This document shows, in pieces, positions 8,485-13,339 of a stretch of DNA of 13,339 nucleotides. The notes beneath the pieces were generated by a model, which saw nothing but the letters and a program-made list of their open reading frames with translations, searched no databases and had not been told where the DNA came from. Every line of letters begins with the position of its first letter. Within the stretch, counting starts at the first letter, position 1. This DNA comes from Flavicella sp037132785. Lineage in GTDB: Bacteria > Bacteroidota > Bacteroidia > Flavobacteriales > Flavobacteriaceae. The stretch spans positions 1 through 13,339 of the forward strand of contig NZ_JBAHZZ010000129.1 in assembly GCF_037132785.1 (NCBI RefSeq), written 5' to 3'. Made by a program: the position numbers and the translations under genes.

Positions 8485-8532
8485 AAGGAATTAAATTAAA
8501 GTTAGCAAGCTATTTATGTCAATAATAAAGAG

Positions 8533-8540
8533 TATTTTTG
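8533..8540 (+). promoter_or_regulatory. Candidate -7 box of typA
   Basis: TATTTTTG is an exact match to TAnnTTTG and lies 18 nt before the typA ATG, giving a leader of about a dozen bases. The -33 element is poor (only T-rich sequence around 8511-8516). No Shine-Dalgarno sequence is seen, as is usual in this group. Confidence 0.55.
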
Positions 8541-8558
8541 CAACCTTAAAATTCTCGT

Positions 8559-10328
8559 ATGCAAATTAGAAATATCGCTATTATAGCCCATGTCGATCAC
8601 GGTAAAACTACTTTGGTTGATAAAATAATCGACCAAGCAAAAATATTGGACGACAGAAAAGAAAGAACAGATCTTTTGTTAGACAATAATGACTTGGAGC
8701 GTGAAAGAGGAATTACGATTCTTTCTAAAAACGTTTCTATCAATTACAAAGGAACTAAAATCAATGTAATAGATACTCCTGGTCATGCCGATTTTGGTGG
8801 TGAGGTTGAGCGTGTATTGAAAATGGCAGATGGAGTTTTATTGTTGGTAGATGCCTTTGAAGGACCTATGCCACAAACTCGTTTTGTATTAGGAAAAGCT
8901 TTAGAGCTTGGTTTAACTCCAATTGTTGTAGTTAATAAAGTAGATAAAGAAAACTGTACTCCTGATATTGTACATGAAAAAGTATTTGATTTGATGTTCG
9001 CTTTGGACGCAACTGAAGATCAGTTAGATTTTACAACAATCTACGGTTCAGCTAAAAATAACTGGATGAGTACAGATTGGAAAAATGAAACTACGAATAT
9101 TTTACCTTTATTGGATGCAGTTTTGGATTCGATACCAGAATCTCCTTATAATGAAGGAACTCCTCAAATGCAAATTACTTCTTTAGACTTTTCTTCATTT
9201 ACTGGAAGAATAGCTATTGGACGTGTTTTTCGTGGAGATTTAGAAGTGGCAAAAGATTATATGTTATGTAAAGCTGATGGTACTACTAAAAAAGTTAGAA
9301 TTAAAGAATTACACGTATTCGAAGGAATGGGTAAGGTTCAAGTTGATAAAGTACCTTGTGGAGATATTTGTGCTATTACAGGTATTGATGGATTTGAAAT
9401 TGGTGATACAGTTGCAGATTTAGAAAATCCAGAAGCATTAAAAAGAACAGAAATTGATCAACCTACGATGAGTATGTTGTTTACGATTAATAATTCTCCT
9501 TTCTTTGGAAAAGAAGGTAAATTTGTTACTTCTCGTCACTTACGTGATAGATTATTCAAGGAATTAGAGAAAAATTTAGCTTTACGTGTTGAAACCACAG
9601 ATTCTGAAGACAAGTTTAATGTGTTTGGTAGAGGTGTATTGCATTTGTCAGTATTAATTGAAACAATGCGTCGTGAAGGTTATGAATTGCAAGTAGGTCG
9701 TCCTCAAGTGATTTTTAAAGAAATAGACGGTAAAAAATGTGAACCTTTTGAAACATTGGTAATTGATGTTCCTGAATCTGTTTCTTCAAAAGCTGTAAAC
9801 CTAGTTTCTTTAAGAAAAGGAGACTTGATGGTTATGGAGCCAAAAGGAGATTTACAACATTTAGAGTTTAATATTCCTTCAAGAGGTTTGATTGGATTGA
9901 GAAATAAAATTTTAACAGCAACTTCAGGTCAAGCAATTGTAAATCATAGATTTAGTTCTTATGAGCCTTTTAAAGGTGAATTTACTGAAGAAGTAAAAGG
10001 AGCTATTATTTCTGCTGCTGCTGGTAAAGCTACAGCTTACGCTTTAGACCGTTTACAAGATAGAGGTAAGTTTTTTATTGATCCTAATGATGAGATTTAT
10101 ATCGGTCAAGTAATTGGTGAGAATAGTAAATCAGATGATATGTCTGTAAATTTGATTAAAGGAAAACAATTGACAAACATGCGTAAATCTGGTACTGATG
10201 ATGCAATGAAAATTTTCCCTAAAATAGATTTTTCATTAGAAGAATGTATGGAATATATAAAAGGAGATGAGTATTTAGAAGTTACTCCACAAAGTTTAAG
10301 AATGCGTAAAATAAAATTTAAAGCATAA
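8559..10328 (+). CDS. typA: Ribosome-associated translational GTPase TypA/BipA
   Basis: 589 residues, close to the usual 590-615. TypA/BipA binds the 70S ribosome like EF-G and helps 50S assembly and growth under cold or stress. GTPase motifs are complete: G1 AHVDHGKTT (10-18), G2 in RERGITI (48-54), G3 DTPGHADFGG (72-81), G4 NKVD (126-129) and G5 SAK (164-166). The EF-G-like domains II, III and V follow. Signatures specific to TypA rather than EF-G or LepA are NNSPFFGKEGKFVTSRHLRDRL, FGRGVLHLSVLIETMRREG-type sequence, IPSRGLIGLRN, and the C-terminal KGKQLTNMRKSGTDDA with KIDFSLEECMEYI and the end LRMRKIKFKA. ATG at 8559 gives the standard start (M-I-RNIAIIAHVDHGKT). It is monocistronic: its own promoter upstream, a strong terminator downstream. 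Confidence 0.98.
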   Translation: MQIRNIAIIAHVDHGKTTLVDKIIDQAKILDDRKERTDLLLDNNDLERERGITILSKNVSINYKGTKINVIDTPGHADFGGEVERVLKMADGVLLLVDAFEGPMPQTRFVLGKALELGLTPIVVVNKVDKENCTPDIVHEKVFDLMFALDATEDQLDFTTIYGSAKNNWMSTDWKNETTNILPLLDAVLDSIPESPYNEGTPQMQITSLDFSSFTGRIAIGRVFRGDLEVAKDYMLCKADGTTKKVRIKELHVFEGMGKVQVDKVPCGDICAITGIDGFEIGDTVADLENPEALKRTEIDQPTMSMLFTINNSPFFGKEGKFVTSRHLRDRLFKELEKNLALRVETTDSEDKFNVFGRGVLHLSVLIETMRREGYELQVGRPQVIFKEIDGKKCEPFETLVIDVPESVSSKAVNLVSLRKGDLMVMEPKGDLQHLEFNIPSRGLIGLRNKILTATSGQAIVNHRFSSYEPFKGEFTEEVKGAIISAAAGKATAYALDRLQDRGKFFIDPNDEIYIGQVIGENSKSDDMSVNLIKGKQLTNMRKSGTDDAMKIFPKIDFSLEECMEYIKGDEYLEVTPQSLRMRKIKFKA

Positions 10329-10343
10329 TTCTTATAAACGATA

Positions 10344-10384
10344 AATAAAAAGCCGTTTCAATATAATTGAAACGGCTTTTTATT
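10344..10384. terminator. Strong bidirectional intrinsic terminator
   Basis: A perfect 15-bp stem, AAAAGCCGTTTCAAT (10348-10362) with ATTGAAACGGCTTTT (10366-10380) and a 3-nt loop, can be extended by four more A/T pairs. It sits 19 nt after the typA stop. The A-run on the left and T-run on the right mean it can end transcription in both directions. It can therefore serve both typA and the convergent J-domain gene, whose stop lies at 10438. Confidence 0.93.
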
Positions 10385-10437
10385 ATTTAAAAGATTCACC
10401 TAGTAGATGGTTTTTGTTGTTGATGAAATTTTGTTTT

Positions 10438-10884
10438 TTAAGCTTCTACTAAAGCCTTTTTTGATTTTCTATAGGTGAATGAATTGAAAATATTCCTTTT
10501 ACCAAAATTGTTTAATGACTTGCTATTTATAAACTTATTAAATAATTTATGGTTAACTCCAAAATATTCATATGTGTTTCCGTCAGTAAAGGTGACTTCT
10601 AAAAGCATACTTTTATGGAAATAGTCCGCAACTTTAGATTTTGTGACCGTAGTGTTATAAGCCTCTAAATTGTCCTCTTTAGTTTTTGGAGCAATACTGA
10701 CAAGAAAGTGATATCCATCAATAATTTTGGTGCTAACTTCACTTGCTTCTAGTTTCTTTTCTTCGTCCTGAAATTTATCAGGATGCCAGTCTTTGACAAG
10801 ACCTCTATATGTCTTTTTAAGTTGTTTAAGGTCAATAGTTCCCTCTACCTTAAATAATTTTTTATATTCATTAATACGCTTCAT
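10438..10884 (-). CDS. J-domain and KTSC-domain fusion protein
   Basis: 148 residues, cytoplasmic, no signal peptide. The N-terminal part is a short J-domain (about 5-60): it has the hallmark HPDK (34-37) in the loop between helices II and III, flanked by LKKTYRGLVKDW and by KIIDGYHFL. Such domains stimulate Hsp70 (DnaK) ATPase. The C-terminal part (about 83-140), with SMLLEVTFTDGNTYEYFGV, FNKFINSKSL, and ..NIFNSFTYRK, matches the KTSC fold, a small domain also found beside lysyl-tRNA synthetases and thought to bind RNA or nucleotides. There is no G/F-rich or zinc-finger region, so this is not DnaJ itself but a specialised co-chaperone-like protein; its client is unknown. ATG at 10884 is well placed behind a promoter. 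It converges on typA. Confidence 0.85.
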   Translation of the reverse strand: MKRINEYKKLFKVEGTIDLKQLKKTYRGLVKDWHPDKFQDEEKKLEASEVSTKIIDGYHFLVSIAPKTKEDNLEAYNTTVTKSKVADYFHKSMLLEVTFTDGNTYEYFGVNHKLFNKFINSKSLNNFGKRNIFNSFTYRKSKKALVEA

Positions 10885-10894
10885 CTTGCTAGTT

Positions 10895-10916
10895 TCTAAT
10901 TTTTTGCAAAATTAGA
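10895..10916. promoter_or_regulatory. Perfect 9-bp dyad over the J/KTSC gene promoter
   Basis: TCTAATTTT (10895-10903) and AAAATTAGA (10908-10916) form a perfect inverted repeat around TTGC. On the minus strand it contains an exact -7 box, TAATTTTG (10907-10914), which puts transcription start about 16 nt before the ATG at 10884. A weak -33 TTA lies 18 nt further upstream. The dyad could be an operator or an early RNA hairpin; in such A/T-rich DNA it could also arise by chance. Confidence 0.45.
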
Positions 10917-11228
10917 ATTATTAACTGAGATATAATCGACTTTATCATTTTATATTTTATAAATGTTATTAAGGAGAAAGATGATTAAATTAAATGTTTA
11001 TTTGGGATTAGTATAATTGTAATATTTTTTGAAAACCTTCGTTTTTGCAATCTGTTTTAGGGACTAATAATTCATATAAGGTTTACGTTATGATGAAATA
11101 AGCTTTGGTGATAGTCTTAGATCACTTAAAACACTACGAAAATCAAATGGCAACGCAACAAATATTGACTATTTTGGAAAGATTATTTGGATTAGAATCA
11201 AGCATTACAAAATCAATTAAAAATAGTT
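10917..11228. other. Divergent spacer with short unassigned frames
   Basis: About 310 bases between the promoters of the J/KTSC gene and the hydrolase. It contains a very good Shine-Dalgarno sequence, AAGGAG (10971-10976), 4 nt before an ATG at 10981 that encodes only MIKLNVYLGLV and stops at 11016. A second frame, 11080-11220, lacks an ATG but reads SFGDSLRSLKTLRKSNGNAT in its middle. An overlapping 36-codon frame starts at ATG 11147 (MATQQILTILERLFGLE). None is recognisable. They may be remnants of lost genes or chance frames. Confidence 0.4.
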
Positions 11229-11236
11229 TAACTTTG
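11229..11236 (+). promoter_or_regulatory. -7 box of the hydrolase-reductase pair
   Basis: TAACTTTG is an exact TAnnTTTG match. Transcription would begin near 11243, only about 10 nt before the proposed TTG start at 11254, so the transcript would have an almost absent leader. The -33 element is weak (TTA at 11205-11207, spacer 21). Confidence 0.5.
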
Positions 11237-11253
11237 TCTTTTAAAAATACAAT

Positions 11254-12039
11254 TTGTTAAACTATAATACATACACTCATCCTACCTCTACCCAGTGGGT
11301 TACCTTCGTTCATGGAGCTGGAGGTAGTTCGTCAATTTGGTATAAACAAATTAGAGCTTTTAAAGCAGTGTACAATATATTAGTTCTTGATTTAAGAGGG
11401 CATGGTAAAAGTAAAATGGTATTAAAAGATGTGGTAAATCCAAAATATACTTTTGATATCATTTCGACTGATATTTTGGAGGTGATTGATTATTTGAAAA
11501 TTAAAAAATCCCATTTTGTCGGTATTTCTTTAGGCACAATCCTGATAAGAAATCTTGCAGAGAAACATCCAGGTCGTGTACAGAGTATGGTTTTGGCTGG
11601 AGCAATTCTGAAATTTGATTTCAAATCTCAGTTACTAATAAAATTGGGAGTTGTTTTTAAATCGGTTGTTCCCTATATTCTCTTGTATACGCTTTTTGCA
11701 TTTATTATAATGCCGCGTAAAAATCATAAAAAATCTCGAATGTTATTTGTTAGAGAATCCAAAAAATTATGTCAAAAGGAATTTATTCGTTGGTATAAGT
11801 TAACCTCTGGAGTCAATCCTTTATTACGTTTTTTTAGAGGAAATGACATTAAAATTCCAACTTTATACGTGATGGGTGAAGAAGATCATTTATTTCTTCC
11901 CTCTGTCAAGAAATTAGCAAAAGAACACCTTTTATCACAGGTTTATATTGTGAGAGATTGTGGTCATGTTGTAAATGTAGAACAGCCTCTTATTTTTAAT
12001 AGAAAATCAATTCAGTTTTTAAGCGAATTGAGTTCCTAA
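11254..12039 (+). CDS. Alpha/beta hydrolase with apparent TTG start
   Basis: 261 residues, complete alpha/beta hydrolase fold. The oxyanion-hole segment is FVHGAGGSSS (18-27), the nucleophile elbow GISLG (90-94) gives Ser92, the acid is probably D211 in GEEDHLF, and the base is H238 in DCGHVVNVEQP. A lid region lies at about 120-185 with a hydrophobic stretch (133-153) and IIMPRKNHKKSR. Known relatives hydrolyse or rearrange acyl esters, thioesters or lactones; the substrate cannot be told. No in-frame ATG exists before residue 55, well past the oxyanion hole, and a stop lies at 11242, so the start must be in 11245-11256. TTG at 11254 gives MLNYNTYTHP, which looks like the family start. It is followed by the reductase gene after 40 nt with no terminator or clear promoter between, so the two probably share a transcript. 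Confidence 0.88.
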   Translation: MLNYNTYTHPTSTQWVTFVHGAGGSSSIWYKQIRAFKAVYNILVLDLRGHGKSKMVLKDVVNPKYTFDIISTDILEVIDYLKIKKSHFVGISLGTILIRNLAEKHPGRVQSMVLAGAILKFDFKSQLLIKLGVVFKSVVPYILLYTLFAFIIMPRKNHKKSRMLFVRESKKLCQKEFIRWYKLTSGVNPLLRFFRGNDIKIPTLYVMGEEDHLFLPSVKKLAKEHLLSQVYIVRDCGHVVNVEQPLIFNRKSIQFLSELSS

Positions 12040-12079
12040 GAATCAAAATTAAAGAAATTAGCTTGCACAATATATACCA

Positions 12080-13198
12080 ATGTCAAAAAATCAACTGAAT
12101 GTAATCCTTACTGGAGGAACAGGAACTCTAGGCTCTCAAATTATTTTTGAATTGTTAAAACAAGAAAATATTAAAACTATTTTTCTTTCTGTAAGACAAA
12201 AAAAAGGCAAGTCGGCAACCTCTAGAATTAAAACAATATTAGAAAGCGCTGCAGCTCCCGAATTTATTTCTAAAAATAAAGGAACAATATTAAACAAGAT
12301 TAAAGTCTTGGATATGGATGCTTTTTTTAAGCCCGAGAATTTCTTGTCAAAAACAGAAAGTAATTTTTTTATACATTCGGCAGGTTCTGTTAATTTATCA
12401 ACGGATATATCTCAAAAAGAGATTATATATAATGGTGTTTTTGAGTTTACAAAAAATGTTTTTGATACATTTTCGTCTTTTATTACAAAATTTACTTATA
12501 TAAGTACAGCTTTTAGTATTGGCAATATTGGAGGATTGATTGGTAATGATTACCACTCTGAAAAAATTCCTAAATACCGTAATTTTTACGAAGAATACAA
12601 ACACTTAACAGAGCGATTTCTTTTAAAAAAAGGAAAAGAAAAAAATATAGATATACAAATTTTACGTCCTAGTGTTCTTGGTGGTAATATATTTAAAAAG
12701 TCAACTTATTTTGTTTCTAACTATATGGTTTATTATCTTTTAGGTAAGTTTTTTTATAAAAATCCATTAAATGATAATTCTATTCGAATTGCAGCTAATT
12801 TTAAAACGGGGCTAAATATTATTCCTGTTGATTATGTTGCCAAAGTAATTACGAGTGTATTCGATAAAAAAATTGAACAACTCAATATTGTACATTCTAA
12901 AAGCACAAATATTGTAACTGGGATGAGTAAAATTATAAAAACCGTAGACTTTAATAATTTTACTTTTTTGAATTCTTCGAGTGGAGGGTTGTTGCTAGAA
13001 GGAAAGAACAGATTAGAAAGCATTTATTATAATACCATAGGATTACATTTAAATCAATATCTAATTTCTGATCCATATGAATATGACACCACATTATTAG
13101 AGTCTATAGTTCCTATACCTAAATATAATATTGAAGATTATTTAGAAGATACGATTCGTTATGCGAAAGCGAGAAAGTTTAGAGGAGAAAAGTGGTGA
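12080..13198 (+). CDS. NAD(P)-dependent extended SDR / thioester-reductase-like protein
   Basis: 372 residues. The Rossmann motif TGGTGTLGS (11-19) binds NAD(P)H. Further extended-SDR features are VR (38-39) after beta2 with a basic KKGK, FIHSAGSVNL (97-106), the YISTAFSIG active-site serine/threonine strand (140-148), and Y170-EEY-K174 as the catalytic YxxxK. The downstream segment LRPSVLGG (about 195-202) is typical too. The overall pattern fits the NAD_binding_4 / male-sterility group, to which fatty acyl-CoA reductases and carboxylic-acid thioester reductases belong, so reduction of an activated acyl group is the likely role. A 3-ketoacyl-type reductase is an alternative. It lies 40 nt behind the hydrolase. 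The stop at 13196 is almost at the presumed IS30 border, so the C-terminus may be shortened. Start ATG 12080 gives MSKNQLNVILTGGTG, normal for the fold. Confidence 0.85.
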   Translation: MSKNQLNVILTGGTGTLGSQIIFELLKQENIKTIFLSVRQKKGKSATSRIKTILESAAAPEFISKNKGTILNKIKVLDMDAFFKPENFLSKTESNFFIHSAGSVNLSTDISQKEIIYNGVFEFTKNVFDTFSSFITKFTYISTAFSIGNIGGLIGNDYHSEKIPKYRNFYEEYKHLTERFLLKKGKEKNIDIQILRPSVLGGNIFKKSTYFVSNYMVYYLLGKFFYKNPLNDNSIRIAANFKTGLNIIPVDYVAKVITSVFDKKIEQLNIVHSKSTNIVTGMSKIIKTVDFNNFTFLNSSSGGLLLEGKNRLESIYYNTIGLHLNQYLISDPYEYDTTLLESIVPIPKYNIEDYLEDTIRYAKARKFRGEKW

Positions 13199-13252
13199 AA
13201 TTCTTGGATTCAATGTTCTAACGCAACAAAACGTTATTATTTTTTGATGTTA
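13199..13252 (-). repeat. Presumed IS30-type element end
   Basis: The 54 bases between the reductase stop and the transposase stop contain AATTCTTGGATTCAATGTTC followed by TAACGCAACAAAACG (13199-13233). IS30-type elements carry imperfect terminal repeats of about 25 nt close to the transposase stop, so the end should lie here. The opposite end is outside the window and no border can be fixed. Confidence 0.35.
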
Positions 13253-13339
13253 CTAAGCTACGTTTTTTAGTTCAATCTCCATCATTTCATTAGGTGTTTT
13301 ATAGTTGATAATTTTCCGCAGTCTATTGTTCAGTTTTTC
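13253..13339 (-). CDS. IS30-family transposase, C-terminal end (cut by window edge)
   Basis: Entering from the right edge on the minus strand, the frame reads EKLNNRLRKIINYKTPNEMM and ends at TAG (13253-13255), 28 codons in view. 'LNNR.RK...YKTPNE' is the characteristic C-terminal block of IS30 transposases (rve-type DDE domain end). The rest lies outside, so the element's completeness is unknown. The usual proline of LNNRPRK is a leucine here, a small departure. It is oriented towards the reductase gene. Confidence 0.85.
   Translation of the reverse strand, partial: EKLNNRLRKIINYKTPNEMMEIELKNVA

Overview
The window reads as chromosomal DNA of a marine-type Flavobacteriaceae (Bacteroidota). 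The evidence is low G+C, very A/T-rich spacers, -7 boxes of the TAnnTTTG type upstream of several genes, almost no Shine-Dalgarno signals, a giant secreted protein with a type IX secretion (T9SS) C-terminal sorting tail, and a TypA protein of clear flavobacterial character. Family names come from recognising conserved motifs by eye; no database was searched.

Layout. (1) 1-126, minus: the N-terminal 42 codons of an IS5-type transposase run off the left edge. A candidate IS end lies near 200-218. (2) 386-943, minus: a thioredoxin-fold protein with a CNHC motif. (3) 1121-2179, minus: 3-dehydroquinate synthase (aroB), divergent from (4) 2288-6652, plus: a 1454-residue exported protein with two tandem copies of a roughly 400-residue lectin-like module and a T9SS tail. 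(5) 6729-7961, plus: a membrane-anchored metallophosphoesterase, followed 3 nt later by (6) 7965-8484, plus: a small gene that looks broken by an in-frame stop and a one-base frameshift. (7) 8559-10328, plus: the ribosome-associated GTPase TypA/BipA, ending at a strong, probably bidirectional, terminator shared with (8) 10438-10884, minus: a J-domain plus KTSC-domain protein. (9) 10885-11253: a spacer holding divergent promoters and short unassigned reading frames. (10) 11254-12039, plus: an alpha/beta hydrolase that seems to start with TTG. (11) 12080-13198, plus: an NAD(P)-dependent extended-SDR / thioester-reductase-like protein. (12) 13253-13339, minus: the last 28 codons of an IS30-type transposase run off the right edge.

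How it fits together. The centre is mostly housekeeping (aroB, typA) mixed with cell-surface and envelope genes. Both window edges are insertion sequences, and the right-hand one abuts the end of the hydrolase-reductase pair. That pair looks like a small lipid or acyl-metabolism operon whose downstream partners may have been displaced by the IS30 element. Start codons were revised at four genes where the longest frame begins with TTG. Three of them have a well-supported internal ATG (943, 2179, 2288). The hydrolase has none, so TTG is the best candidate there. I see no RNA genes, CRISPR arrays or phage genes. No convincing new multi-gene system is visible. The best leads are the hydrolase-reductase pair, the duplicated T9SS protein, the decayed two-lesion gene and the J/KTSC fusion.
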